NCBI GenBank assembly: GCA_038236995.1
Contig: JBBRZE010000009.1
Span: forward strand, 28,280-92,279
Origin: JAAFHB01 sp038236995
GTDB lineage: Bacteria; Bacteroidota; Bacteroidia; Bacteroidales; Prolixibacteraceae
Direction of reading: 5' to 3'
Length of the DNA: 64,000 bases
A program made the translations under genes and the position numbers. Shown piece by piece: positions 1 through 8,935 of the stretch (positions are counted from its first letter, which is position 1; each line of letters begins with the position of its first letter). The notes under the pieces are model-generated. The model was not told where the DNA came from and ran no database searches. It saw only the letters and a list, made by a program, of their open reading frames with translations.

Positions 1-355
1 TCAGTGCAATCATTACCACTGTTTCCGCATGGAAATTATCCGGAAATAGCGGACGTAATACACGGTCAACCAAACGGGCAGTCAGGATTTCATCATCCGA
101 TGGACGTGATTCTCTTTTCATGAATCCACCCGGAAACCTTCCGGCTGCCGAGAATTTTTCGCGGTAGTCAACCGAAAGCGGCATAAAATCAACGTTTTCA
201 GCAGCTTCTTTTGCAGATACCACAGTTGCAAGCAACATGGTATCACCCATTTTTACTACAACCGATCCGTCGGCCTGTTTTGCCAACTTGCCGGTTTCGA
301 TGTTAATCGTACGGCCATCGCCCAGATCAATTGTCTTACTAACAGCTTTGTACAT
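1..355 (-). CDS. pnp: Polyribonucleotide nucleotidyltransferase (PNPase), N-terminal part
   Basis: The 118 N-terminal codons of PNPase, a phosphorolytic 3'-5' exoribonuclease of RNA turnover, start at an ATG on the minus strand and run off the left edge of the window. The translation opens MYKAVSKTIDLGDGRT and contains GDTMLLATVV, a DYREKFSAAGRFPGGFMKRE segment and DRVLRPLFP, all typical of the first RNase PH domain of the family. It lies 97 bases downstream of rpsO in the same direction, the classical rpsO-pnp order. A strong hairpin in the gap suggests that the two genes are partly uncoupled. The call is secure; only the missing C-terminus (second RNase PH, KH and S1 domains) cannot be inspected. 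Confidence 0.96.
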   Translation of the reverse strand, partial: MYKAVSKTIDLGDGRTINIETGKLAKQADGSVVVKMGDTMLLATVVSAKEAAENVDFMPLSVDYREKFSAAGRFPGGFMKRESRPSDDEILTARLVDRVLRPLFPDNFHAETVVMIAL

Positions 356-412
356 AGTTTAAAAAATAAATTTATTAATAATTGAAATAAATGGGTGGGG
401 CTTTAAATATTT

Positions 413-442
413 AAAAAAAGGCAATTCGAAAATTGCCTTTTT
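413..442 (-). terminator. Rho-independent terminator after rpsO
   Basis: A perfect 12-bp stem (arms 415-426 and 431-442) closes a CGAA tetraloop and is followed on the minus strand by a run of seven U. It sits between rpsO and pnp, so it ends the rpsO transcript or limits read-through into pnp. The stem also has a T-run on the other side, so it could act in both directions. Confidence 0.8.
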
Positions 443-452
443 AGGTAGTTCG

Positions 453-722
453 TTATTTACGAAGATTGAGTTCCTTGATCAATGAGCGGTAACGTTCAAT
501 GTCTTTTCTTTTAAGGTAATCGAGCAACGCCCGACGTTTACCTACCAATCCGATCAGCGCACGCTGTGTTCCGAAATCCTTTTTGTTGACTTTCAGATGC
601 TCCGTAAGGTGACTAATACGAAATGAGAAAAGGGCAACCTGTCCTTCGGTAGAACCTGTGTTGGTCACTGTTTTACCGTACTTTTCAAAAATCTCCTGTT
701 TTTTCTCAGCAGTTAAATACAT
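453..722 (-). CDS. rpsO: 30S ribosomal protein S15
   Basis: 89 residues, the usual length of S15, which binds 16S rRNA in the platform of the small subunit. Recognisable family segments are TGSTEGQVALFSFRISHLTEHLK and the central KDFGTQRALIGLVGKRRALLDYLK, which hold the rRNA-binding helices. The start codon is preceded by an A/T-rich stretch without a Shine-Dalgarno sequence, as usual in this phylum. pnp follows in the same direction. S15 represses its own mRNA in several bacteria; the roughly 90-base leader could serve this, but no structure was identified. Confidence 0.98.
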   Translation of the reverse strand: MYLTAEKKQEIFEKYGKTVTNTGSTEGQVALFSFRISHLTEHLKVNKKDFGTQRALIGLVGKRRALLDYLKRKDIERYRSLIKELNLRK

Positions 723-809
723 TACTTATAAATTAAAAAATGATACAATTATTGCACCGCAGTATTCGTGTTCGATAGCAACGGTTCAACATTAATTAAA
801 AAACCGGCA

Positions 810-817
810 CAAAGCTA
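810..817 (-). promoter_or_regulatory. Candidate -7 box for rpsO
   Basis: Read on the minus strand this is TAGCTTTG, a match to the Bacteroidota -7 consensus TAnnTTTG, about 88 bases before the rpsO start codon. A -33 TTTG at the usual spacing was not found, so the assignment is weak. Confidence 0.35.
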
Positions 818-899
818 CAAAATAATCTGCTAATATTTTTAACGCTTTTGTTGATTTAATTGAAGTTGCAATTCTACTTGCATGATTGATTGCATCGAA

Positions 900-1925
900 T
901 CACATTTTATCTTCAAGAAAATTATTGAGATTTCGCACCTGCTCAGGTGATCCCAAAACGAACAACTGATCTTGAACGCTGAGTGGGTAATCGCTCCCAG
1001 GGTTAAAAACATATTTGCCCTCCCCATTTTTCAATCCGATAATGGTTGTTCCAGTAACACTTCCCAAATTTAATTCGCCTATCGTCTTTCCACTGTTGAC
1101 AGCAGCCAAATTACGGCAATGTACTTCATGGATACTTACATCACGATCTCGTTGGAGTAAAATATACTCCATAAACTCGACCACATCTGGTTGTGTAACC
1201 AAACGAGCCATTCGTTGTCCCCCCATTCGTTCAGGCATGATCACATTTGTTGCCCCGGCTCTTCTGAGTTTTACGTCAGAACCAATTTCGGAAGCACGGC
1301 TAATGATAGTCAGATCAGAATTCATGCTGCGGGCAGTTAGTACTACAAACATATTGTCAGCATCATTAGGAGTTGTAGCGATCAATGCCCTTGCACGGTC
1401 AATACCTGCAGTACGAAGCACTTCTTCATTCGTGGCATCACCCTGAATAAAAAGAAGATTTGGATCCTCCTGAATGCGGGCAATTACGTTTTCGCGCCGT
1501 TCAATGATCACAAATGGATGAATATGATCGGTTAATTCGAGCGCAGCTTGCTCTCCATTCCGACCATAGCCGCATATAATCACGTGATCGGTCAATTTTT
1601 CAATCCTTTTGCTCACCCTGTTTGTTTTTAATTTTTTTACAAATTCACCATCCAGAAAAAAACGCACAATGCTTGATCCGACAAACGCAAAGCTTCCAAG
1701 ACTAAAGATAATCAGGAATGAAACGAATAACTTTCCTGTTGGCGAAAGTGGCCTGACAACTTCAAATCCTACTGTCGAAACGGAAAGAACGGTCATGTAC
1801 AAAGCGTCAATAAATCCGTATTCTTCAATAAAATGGAAGCCAACCAATCCAAATACAAACACAAATATCACTAATAAAATGGCAATTCTGAAAGTCCTAG
1901 TTGTTTGTTTTTCAAAACGGTTCAT
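900..1925 (-). CDS. Potassium-channel-like protein with RCK (TrkA-N/TrkA-C) domains
   Basis: 341 residues: a short two-helix pore module (membrane helices near residues 14-32 and 66-88 with a pore loop between), then an RCK N-domain starting with VIICGYGRNGEQAALEL (Rossmann GxGxxG, about residues 115-130) and an RCK C-domain to the end. This is the MthK-like plan of a ligand-gated K+ channel in the inner membrane. The pore loop reads STVGFEVVRPLS where classical K+ channels have TVGYGD, so the second filter glycine is replaced by glutamate. Ion selectivity therefore cannot be assumed. The start codon overlaps the end of the DUF2851 gene upstream by 14 bases, so the two are probably co-transcribed. 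Confidence 0.85.
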   Translation of the reverse strand: MNRFEKQTTRTFRIAILLVIFVFVFGLVGFHFIEEYGFIDALYMTVLSVSTVGFEVVRPLSPTGKLFVSFLIIFSLGSFAFVGSSIVRFFLDGEFVKKLKTNRVSKRIEKLTDHVIICGYGRNGEQAALELTDHIHPFVIIERRENVIARIQEDPNLLFIQGDATNEEVLRTAGIDRARALIATTPNDADNMFVVLTARSMNSDLTIISRASEIGSDVKLRRAGATNVIMPERMGGQRMARLVTQPDVVEFMEYILLQRDRDVSIHEVHCRNLAAVNSGKTIGELNLGSVTGTTIIGLKNGEGKYVFNPGSDYPLSVQDQLFVLGSPEQVRNLNNFLEDKM

Positions 1926-3189
1926 GTACTATTATTTTATGTCCGATGGTGCAGTCCAGGCATTTCCTTGGCTCACAATAGTCGTGTTGAAGCTGCAGTA
2001 ATGCCTGCGATTCAAGTGCATTTGCTGCCACTATTCCAGCTCCGGCCCACCGGCTTATCGAACTATTAATCTCCGCAGGCATTTGCTCAAGTATATCGAG
2101 TGCTCTGTCTTTCAAAAATAGTTTATTTTGGCATTCGCCATAAAGAAAATAAAAAGGGACGACCACATTTATAACGATAAGCCTGAAAATCTGATCCCCA
2201 AACACTTTTTTCCGTACAACAGAGGGTTTATTAAAGCTATAATGAGTATCCCAGTATTCCGATGCCTTCACCATAAACAACCGCTGTAAATCTTCCAGTT
2301 TGCTAGCATCAATCACCGAGGCAAATAGTCCTTTTGAATTGTGAATCAGCATCGAAAATTGTGCCAATCTGATTGTCGGAAAGTTTCCTGGGTGCATCCT
2401 CATAAACTTCCACAAATGACCTCCAATTGGTTTCAGACCATATTTAACCGCCAGAAAACGGTACTCTTTTCGCAATTCAAGATAATACTCATCTCCAAAC
2501 AATTCTTCACCAAGCAATCCAGCTTGCCCGAAAAGAAGCGCCTCAATCTGAAACAACGAATCATGATGTCGTGCCAACACCGATTGCGGAAGTGACCGAG
2601 CCACCATTTCGAAGGGAAGTGCATTCTCCTTCAGACCAAAACTGCGGGCAAGCATACGATAAAAAGTCTCGCCCCAATCCTCTTTTGTCTCCAGAAGCAC
2701 TTTGTTAATCGATTCAATCTTTTGCTGTAGCCGTTCAATTACGATCCCGTTCAGGAAAAATTTTATTCTAAACGGATCTACCTGATACAATAATGAAGCG
2801 CAGCCGATCCAGTCATGACTTCTAATCAACATTTCATAATTGTCTTCAATCCACCGGGGCCAATTGATCACCAAGGCAGGCACGCAAGAACCCAGATCAT
2901 TAAACACCTGAATATCTAAGACTGCCACAACATGAAGAATCGTATTTCGGTATACAGGATCATTTTGATGCCCATGCTTGTTCCAATCTGAAGCTCGCTG
3001 ATGAATTTCGATATTCCCAGCCCATAGCGTTTCACCAATCCGTATTCGCGCATCAAAAAAATCAGGACCGGCATTCGTATTGTGCCTTCCCTGATGCACT
3101 ATTTGTAGTGATTCCCCATCCTGGGTGAAAAGAGAATCGTTCTGATAAAGTTTATTATTCCAGATAAAATGGAGAAAATCCTCTTTCAT
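1912..3189 (-). CDS. DUF2851 family protein
   Basis: 425 residues, matching in length and sequence style the DUF2851 family found mainly in Bacteroidota. Typical segments are FIWNNKLY near the start, a GPDFFDARIRIG block followed by WAGNIEIH, HNDPVYxNTILHVV-like residues (here QNDPVYRNTILHVV), and a C-terminal cysteine cluster CEPRKCLDCTIG. Residues such as D, E and H around 'AGNIEIH' recall nuclease-like folds, but no activity is established as far as I know. There is no signal peptide or membrane segment. It overlaps the channel gene by 14 bases; 235 bases upstream of it contain no gene and no clear signal. Confidence 0.85.
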   Translation of the reverse strand: MKEDFLHFIWNNKLYQNDSLFTQDGESLQIVHQGRHNTNAGPDFFDARIRIGETLWAGNIEIHQRASDWNKHGHQNDPVYRNTILHVVAVLDIQVFNDLGSCVPALVINWPRWIEDNYEMLIRSHDWIGCASLLYQVDPFRIKFFLNGIVIERLQQKIESINKVLLETKEDWGETFYRMLARSFGLKENALPFEMVARSLPQSVLARHHDSLFQIEALLFGQAGLLGEELFGDEYYLELRKEYRFLAVKYGLKPIGGHLWKFMRMHPGNFPTIRLAQFSMLIHNSKGLFASVIDASKLEDLQRLFMVKASEYWDTHYSFNKPSVVRKKVFGDQIFRLIVINVVVPFYFLYGECQNKLFLKDRALDILEQMPAEINSSISRWAGAGIVAANALESQALLQLQHDYCEPRKCLDCTIGHKIIVHEPF

Positions 3190-3424
3190 ATGAGAATAAA
3201 TTTATTTTTAATAATCACATGGAACCCTTATAATTTATACCATTTGATGCGAACTTTTGCAGGTAAGGGTTTCATCGGCTTATAGATTTAGCTTACCGAA
3301 AGATACGAAAAAAATAAAAGAATAAAGAGGTGAAAATAACTTAAAAATGAAGGAATGCAAAAACTATCATAAATTGCCTAAAAACTTATGTGTTTTCAAC
3401 CGTAACGCCTAATTAAACATTGAC

Positions 3425-4072
3425 CTATTCCGATATTTTGCGAAGGACTGTCATGCCATCCCTGATGGGTATCATAAATGTTTCGACGCGGTGATCGATC
3501 TTTACAAAATCATTAAATTGCATTATACTAATTGTTTGCTCATCATTTGCTGCAACTTTTTGAACAACTTTCCCTGCCCACAAAGTATTATCGGCAATAA
3601 TCACCCCACCAATTGCTACTTTGGGAAATAGAAGGTTGTAGTTTGATAAATACTTCCGTTTGTCGGCATCAATAAAAACGAGGTCAAATTTCCCCTCCAA
3701 TTGAGGAATAATATCATCAGCATCGCCGATGTGTTGAATAATTCGGTCCCGCATTCCCGATTCTTCAAAAAATGATGCTGCCAAAAGCTCCAGTTCATCA
3801 TTAATTTCGATTGTGTGAAGTATCCCATCATCTGACAATCCATTTGCAAGACACAAAGCGGAATAGCCGGTATAGGTTCCGATCTCCAATATTCTTGATG
3901 GCTTAACAAGCTTACTTAACAGTGTCAAGAGTGAACCCTGCAGATGGCCTGAGCACATGCGACCATTTACCATCATCACTTGAGTCTGGCGAAAAAGCCG
4001 CGCCAGCAATGGACTCTCATCCTCTATATGTGACAAGAGGTATTGATCAATAACTTTATCAATCTTTATCAC
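3425..4072 (-). CDS. SAM-dependent O-methyltransferase (family 3, COMT/CCoAMT-like)
   Basis: 215 residues, the usual length for bacterial family 3 O-methyltransferases. SAM-binding motif I is EIGTYTGYSALCLANG (about residues 61-76), the acidic residue of motif II is in HTIEIND (about 86-92), and the metal-binding stretch FDLVFIDADKRKY (about 129-141) is followed by DNTLWAGKVV. The natural substrate of such stand-alone bacterial enzymes is usually unknown; a small catechol-like molecule is plausible. The start codon appears to be GTG, 14 bases inside the end of the M16 peptidase gene, which points to coupled translation. Confidence 0.9.
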   Translation of the reverse strand: MIKIDKVIDQYLLSHIEDESPLLARLFRQTQVMMVNGRMCSGHLQGSLLTLLSKLVKPSRILEIGTYTGYSALCLANGLSDDGILHTIEINDELELLAASFFEESGMRDRIIQHIGDADDIIPQLEGKFDLVFIDADKRKYLSNYNLLFPKVAIGGVIIADNTLWAGKVVQKVAANDEQTISIMQFNDFVKIDHRVETFMIPIRDGMTVLRKISE

Positions 4073-5294
4073 TTTGATTATATATTAAAACTGATAATTT
4101 ATCGAAATCCAAAATTTCATTGGCAATATCCATGATTTGAGAGGTAGTTACTGCATTGATTTTTTTATACAGAACATCCAAATCGTCCATTTTATTGTAG
4201 ATCAAAAAACTTTTACCAAGCGATAACATCAGATCTTCATGATTTTCCTGCGACATGGCCAACTGACCAACCACTTGTTTCTTCGCTTTGCTGATCTGAA
4301 TATTTCCCAGCACTTTATTCTGTAGAATCTTAATCTCACGTTTAATCAACGATATCGCCTTATCGAGATTATCCTTATCTGTTCCAAAATAAATGGTGAT
4401 AGTTCCAGTGTCAGAATAGGCAGTATAGGAAGATTCAAGATTATAAGCAATCCCGTTTCTTTCGCGCAAAGCTAAATTAAGCCTCGAATTTCCTGATTGA
4501 CCTCCAAGAATACTGTTCAGTAAAACGAGTGCAATCCGATTTTGGTGGAGTACATCGTATGCAAGACCTCCGATCAGACAATGCGCCTGAAAAGTTTCTT
4601 TCTCGACTGATTTAAATCTGGGAGTATAACCGGTGACCAAAGGACGATTAAAAGTTCGCCGGTTATCCGGGAAAATACTAAAGTACCGTTCAGCAAGATG
4701 AAAAAATCGTTTACCGCTGATATTTCCAACCGAACAGATTACCATCTGATCGGTATTGTAATTTTTAGCCATAAACCGTTGAATATCATTGCGCGTAAAT
4801 GCTTTCACATTTTCGGGAGTTCCAAGGATATTTCGTCCGATAGGATTACCTTCAAAAATAAGCTCTTCAAACTCATCAAAGATCAGTTCCGATGGAGAAT
4901 CATTGTAGGAATTGATTTCGTCAATGATTACATCCTGCTCTTTTTTAAGTTCCTGATCAGGGAAAGTACTATTAATCAATATATCACTAAAAAGTTCGAT
5001 AGTACGTTGGTAATATTCTGTCAAAAAAGATGCATGAATTGCTGTTTCCTCCTTTGTCGTATAAGCATTCATTTCGCCGCCTACATCTTCAAGACGGCTC
5101 AGGATATGAAAAGACTTCCGCTTAATCGTGCCTTTGAAAATTGTATGCTCGATAAAGTGAGCCATACCTTGTTCCATGAGCTCCTCGTCACGTGAACCGG
5201 TGTTGATAATGATTCCGCAATGGGAAACTGGTGAATCGACACGCTGATGAACCAGCCGTATTCCATTGGGTAAGAGTGCAGAAAAATATTCCAT
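4059..5294 (-). CDS. M16 family zinc peptidase
   Basis: About 411 residues from the chosen ATG at 5294. The reading frame is open further upstream to 5342, but MEYFSALLPNGIRLVHQ is the normal beginning of this family. The inverted zinc motif HFIEH (about residues 46-50, in GMAHFIEHTIFKGT) and the downstream glutamate region EETAIHASF are intact, followed by the second M16 domain with an R/Y region near NGIAYNLESSYTAY. It belongs to the PqqL/YmxG-like single-chain processing peptidases. There is no signal peptide. It overlaps the methyltransferase gene by 14 bases; a functional link between them is not known. Confidence 0.92.
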   Translation of the reverse strand: MEYFSALLPNGIRLVHQRVDSPVSHCGIIINTGSRDEELMEQGMAHFIEHTIFKGTIKRKSFHILSRLEDVGGEMNAYTTKEETAIHASFLTEYYQRTIELFSDILINSTFPDQELKKEQDVIIDEINSYNDSPSELIFDEFEELIFEGNPIGRNILGTPENVKAFTRNDIQRFMAKNYNTDQMVICSVGNISGKRFFHLAERYFSIFPDNRRTFNRPLVTGYTPRFKSVEKETFQAHCLIGGLAYDVLHQNRIALVLLNSILGGQSGNSRLNLALRERNGIAYNLESSYTAYSDTGTITIYFGTDKDNLDKAISLIKREIKILQNKVLGNIQISKAKKQVVGQLAMSQENHEDLMLSLGKSFLIYNKMDDLDVLYKKINAVTTSQIMDIANEILDFDKLSVLIYNQSDKD

Positions 5295-5471
5295 TATTTG
5301 GTTTTGAACAAGTTGCAAAAGTATTGAAAATAACGATCTCAAATGCCACCTTACATTGGTTTAATTTCGGATTCTTAAAATTCAACTAAAATCAACTTTA
5401 TTCATTTTTTTTTGAGTGTATACTTGGAGGCAAATAAAATTTGATTAGTTTTGCACCGCGTTAGAAAACAA

Positions 5472-5544
<73 letters not shown>

Positions 5545-5567
5545 CACAATGAAAACGCAAGATGTTT

Positions 5568-5603
5568 AAATCCTGATTTTCTCACGAAAATCAGGATTTT
5601 TTA
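5568..5603 (+). terminator. Rho-independent terminator after tRNA-Phe
   Basis: A perfect 13-bp stem (arms 5568-5580 and 5587-5599) with a six-base loop, followed by a T-run. It starts 24 bases after the tRNA and ends that transcript. Confidence 0.85.
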
Positions 5604-5673
5604 TTCCTTTTAAACGACCTGAATTTTACGTTTTTAAAAGTTAAATGATTTTACATTTTTTTAACACTAAATA

Positions 5674-5705
5674 TTTGGAGACCACGACATACAACATTAT
5701 CTTTG
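5674..5705 (+). promoter_or_regulatory. Bacteroidota-type promoter of the candidate small RNA
   Basis: A TTTG -33 element (5674-5677), a 20-base spacer and a TATCTTTG -7 element (5698-5705) match the TTTG-N19-21-TAnnTTTG consensus of the phylum's primary sigma factor exactly. No protein gene follows on this strand before the terminator at 5767-5798, so the transcript (start expected near 5711) is short and apparently non-coding. Confidence 0.7.
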
Positions 5706-5710
5706 TGGTA

Positions 5711-5806
5711 CATTTTTTTTCATAAGTTTAGGTTTAGTTAGGTTAGTTAGTTTGGTTAGTTTTAGTAAAAGGATGGAACCGCCCGGTTTCATCCTTTTCA
5801 ATTTTT
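5711..5806 (+). ncRNA. Candidate small RNA with a C-free UUAG-repeat segment
   Basis: Between a full-consensus promoter and a strong terminator lies a transcript of about 95 bases. From 5722 to 5778 it contains no C at all, and it carries seven copies of TTAG within about 40 bases (around 5726-5766). Such a stretch cannot fold on itself and would stay single-stranded, joined to the 3' terminator hairpin. The composition differs sharply from surrounding intergenic DNA. The only ORF is an 11-codon one lying inside the terminator. It sits between tRNA-Phe (same strand) and the convergent helicase gene. I do not recognise a named RNA family; the function is unknown. A protein- or RNA-binding sponge is one possibility. 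Confidence 0.5.
5767..5798. terminator. Bidirectional terminator
   Basis: A 14-bp stem with one G-T pair (arms 5767-5780 and 5785-5798) around a GCCC loop. On the plus strand a U-rich stretch (CAATTTTT) follows and would end the candidate small RNA. On the minus strand TTTTACTAAAAC follows and would end the helicase mRNA, whose stop codon is at 5805. Confidence 0.75.
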
Positions 5807-8747
5807 AGTCGAACAAATCGAGTACTTCATCTTTCGAAATATCTCTGAAAGGATCGTTTGAGTTCACGAATTCATTGGCCAATTTTGATTTCTTATCCTG
5901 CAACTTCTGAATTTTTTCCTCAATCGAATTCTCCGAAATAAACCTATAAACAAATACCTTCTTATCCTGACCAATCCGATGTGCACGACTAATTGCCTGC
6001 ATCTCAGCAGCCGGATTCCACCATGGGTCAGTAATAAAAATATAATCTGCTGCAGTAAGATTCAATCCAACGCCACCTGCCTTCAGAGAAATCAAAAAGA
6101 TTTTTTTTTCAGGGTCATCCTGAAACTCTTCAATAACTTCCTTTCGATCTGTAGTTTTCCCAGTAAGAAGACTATAATTCCAGTGCTCCTTTTTGAACTC
6201 ATCTGCCAACAGATTGAGGTGTTTTACAAATGAAGAAAAAACAAGTATCTTGTGATTTTCAGCTACGAGGATGCCAAGCATTGCGATAATATCGTTAAAT
6301 TTCCCCGACTCAAATTCTGACTCAGGATCAATCAGCTTTGGATGAATCGCAATTTGTCGAAGTCGCGTAAGTGCCTGCAAAACAAAAAATGTCGATTTCT
6401 GCAATCCGTCTTCCTGCAAGTTTTGAAGTAGCACATTCCTCACCGCCGATTTCTCAGTCTCGTAGAATTCTGATTGTTCCGGAGTCATCTCAACCACAAT
6501 TGTCTCCTCGGTTAACGATGGAAGATCTTTGGCAACCTCTTCTTTCGTTCGTCGTAAAATAAAAGGATGTATAAGTTTTTGAAGTTTTTCACTGGCATCG
6601 GTCGATTTATCCCTTTCAATTGGCAAAAGAAACTCTTGCTTAAAATAGTTCTTACTTCCCAGCAACCCCCGGTTAAGAAAATTCATCTGTGCCCAAAGAT
6701 CTGATAATGAATTTTCAATTGGTGTGCCAGTTAACACAATCCGATGCTGCGATCTGATCCCGGTAATTGTCTTATAAGTTTTGGATTCACTATTCTTAAT
6801 GTATTGACTTTCGTCAAGAATCAGGAAAAAAAACTCATATTGCGATAGTTCTTCAACATCGTTTCTGACAGTCCCGTAGGTTGTGAGAATGATATCATAA
6901 TTGGCTATAATATCACTTATTGATCCTTTTTCGCGACGTCGTGCGCCACTGTAAACGTAGGATTTCAACGAAGGTGCAAATTTCCGGATCTCCTTTTCCC
7001 AATTGTGGACAAGAGATACTGGTAATACAATCAGCGTTGCAGACTGCATTTGGGTTACAACAGTTTCGTCAGAAACAAAAAGGGATAACTGGGCAGAATT
7101 TTTGTGCGGAAATACGGGGGAAAGTTGCTCCTTCCGTTTTAACCTGAGTAATAATGTGAGTGCCTGAATCGTCTTACCCAAACCCATATCATCTGCAAGA
7201 CATCCTCCTAGCCCCTTTGCAAATAGATGATACATCCAATTATACCCATCATACTGATAATTACGAAGTGCAGCATTCAATTCAACCGGGATATCCTGGG
7301 ATTCGACGCTCGTATATTCCAATGATTTTATTTTATCCTTAACTGAAGCATCCATTTCATCTGCAATTTCAGCAATCAATGTGAAATGATAATTCGGTAA
7401 CCGGATCGATTGTTCACCTATCTTTCCAAAACTAAAAATATTGTGATATTTTGCGAACCACTCCAAAGGAAGAATAGCGATCTCGCCATCGGGTAACTTA
7501 AACTCCCTGATTTGGTTCATGATATTTTTACGCAACCTGATAAATGGAAATGAAAAGGACCCAAACGTAACTGTTGCAAAAATATCAAACCAATCGCTGG
7601 TCTGGTTAATCTGAAGATTGAGTGTCTGGTTTCCGGTAAAATAATTCTGATCCAGCCCTTCCTGACTAACCCGAATTCCCAACTCTTCTAGAACTGCACT
7701 ATTTTTTGACAGCCATGTGATTGCCTTATACAATGCATCAGCCTGATTACCTTCCTTCGAACCTGCAAGATACAAAGCATTTGACGCTCCTTGCAAATCA
7801 AGCGCCCTTAATTTCGAAATGAAATTTACTTCCCAGTCCAAATCTTTGTCAAAACGATGAAAGACGTAATTACCATCTATAACTTCGAAAGCAACCACTT
7901 TTTTCACATCACCATCTGCGGAGATAACCTGATCGTTATACCTAAAAACAGGGATAAAAACCGGATATCCTGCAATGTCGGTTGCAACTGATAAATTTGC
8001 CTCCTTTCGCACAGGCGTATCAATGATTTCGAATCCAGAATAGTTAATTTCCTGATTCTTAACTGCATTTAAAATAAAAGTTCCAAAATATTTTTCCTCT
8101 ACTGATCGTGGTATACTGATGTATTCCTTGTCGAAAAATGGCTGTAACTTTGACCCTGAAATATCGTCAAAGAAGTAGAGTTTGTTTTGATAGAGAATTC
8201 TACATGGCTCATTTACTAGCAATATAATACTTCGATTTAGCAATGAAAGTTGATCATCCCCATTTCTTATCGTCAGAAAATACCGTGTTTCGTCTTCCAG
8301 TCTGTGAAAATTAAATACAGCTCCTGTATCTTTATAGCACAATTCGATGAGATCGTCCTCATAAAGATTGTTATATTTTGCCCGCTTGAAATAAACCGGG
8401 ATTCCGGCAGTTTTGAGTAAATCGAGACAACGGGTCATAATGTCCTCAACGAACGGAACAATTTTTTTATTAAATTCTTCTGCCTTGACATTTTTGTAGA
8501 AATCGTTAAGTGTCCCTTTTTTATTGAATTTTTTTGCCAGATTTTCGTCTGCATATTTTTCAGTTAATTTAACCAATTGAGTTTGTATCGCTGAAAATCT
8601 GAAATTCCCTTCTGCCAGGTCGTGCACCCGAAGCCGCTGCGATATTGAGAGATACTTACCTTCAGTACCATCCTCTGCAAGATATGGTAATATCAGAAAT
8701 CCAAACAACCTGTGTTCCGAAACCGTAATAATAAATTTTTGTTCCAC
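5805..8747 (-). CDS. SNF2-family DEAD/DEAH-box helicase/translocase
   Basis: 980 residues. The C-terminal half is a complete SNF2 ATPase: Q-like NYQYDGYNWM, Walker A LADDMGLGKTIQ (about residues 513-524), motif Ia LIVLPVSLVHNW, motif II LILDESQYIKN (DESQ instead of DEAQ/DEAH, about 640), motif III VLTGTPIENSLSDLW, and in the helicase C-domain SLKAGGVGLNLTAADYI and motif VI AISRAHRIGQ (about 917-926). The N-terminal 480 residues form the poorly characterised region usual in bacterial SNF2 proteins; no zinc-binding SWIM motif was seen. The protein presumably translocates on double-stranded DNA and may strip RNA polymerase or other proteins, as RapA does. No neighbour suggests a defence system. 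The gene stands alone. Confidence 0.93.
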   Translation of the reverse strand: MEQKFIITVSEHRLFGFLILPYLAEDGTEGKYLSISQRLRVHDLAEGNFRFSAIQTQLVKLTEKYADENLAKKFNKKGTLNDFYKNVKAEEFNKKIVPFVEDIMTRCLDLLKTAGIPVYFKRAKYNNLYEDDLIELCYKDTGAVFNFHRLEDETRYFLTIRNGDDQLSLLNRSIILLVNEPCRILYQNKLYFFDDISGSKLQPFFDKEYISIPRSVEEKYFGTFILNAVKNQEINYSGFEIIDTPVRKEANLSVATDIAGYPVFIPVFRYNDQVISADGDVKKVVAFEVIDGNYVFHRFDKDLDWEVNFISKLRALDLQGASNALYLAGSKEGNQADALYKAITWLSKNSAVLEELGIRVSQEGLDQNYFTGNQTLNLQINQTSDWFDIFATVTFGSFSFPFIRLRKNIMNQIREFKLPDGEIAILPLEWFAKYHNIFSFGKIGEQSIRLPNYHFTLIAEIADEMDASVKDKIKSLEYTSVESQDIPVELNAALRNYQYDGYNWMYHLFAKGLGGCLADDMGLGKTIQALTLLLRLKRKEQLSPVFPHKNSAQLSLFVSDETVVTQMQSATLIVLPVSLVHNWEKEIRKFAPSLKSYVYSGARRREKGSISDIIANYDIILTTYGTVRNDVEELSQYEFFFLILDESQYIKNSESKTYKTITGIRSQHRIVLTGTPIENSLSDLWAQMNFLNRGLLGSKNYFKQEFLLPIERDKSTDASEKLQKLIHPFILRRTKEEVAKDLPSLTEETIVVEMTPEQSEFYETEKSAVRNVLLQNLQEDGLQKSTFFVLQALTRLRQIAIHPKLIDPESEFESGKFNDIIAMLGILVAENHKILVFSSFVKHLNLLADEFKKEHWNYSLLTGKTTDRKEVIEEFQDDPEKKIFLISLKAGGVGLNLTAADYIFITDPWWNPAAEMQAISRAHRIGQDKKVFVYRFISENSIEEKIQKLQDKKSKLANEFVNSNDPFRDISKDEVLDLFD

Positions 8748-8923
8748 GCCAAATATTAATTGATTAAAAACATCATCCTGAGTATTAAAAACACTTGTCA
8801 GTACTATGTAAATGGCTAATTTACTATAAAATATTCAACCTCCAAAATTTGGGAGTTGCTGCCATGTAACTTAAACAACGGTCATACCTGTCATTCAGTC
8901 GTGAAAGTTTTGCCAATATTTTG

Positions 8924-8931
8924 TAAATTTG
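8924..8931 (+). promoter_or_regulatory. -7 box of rnpB
   Basis: TAAATTTG matches TAnnTTTG and ends five bases before the first paired base of RNase P RNA (8936), the expected distance to a transcription start. A clear -33 TTTG at normal spacing is missing. Confidence 0.55.
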
Positions 8932-8935
8932 CAGC

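Noticed and set aside
59..360. pnp as a truncated pseudogene
   Set aside because: The frame is simply cut by the window edge; the visible part is intact.
5773..5808. An 11-codon ORF inside the candidate small RNA
   Set aside because: It lies almost entirely within the terminator hairpin, has no ribosome-binding context, and its sequence is explained by the stem.
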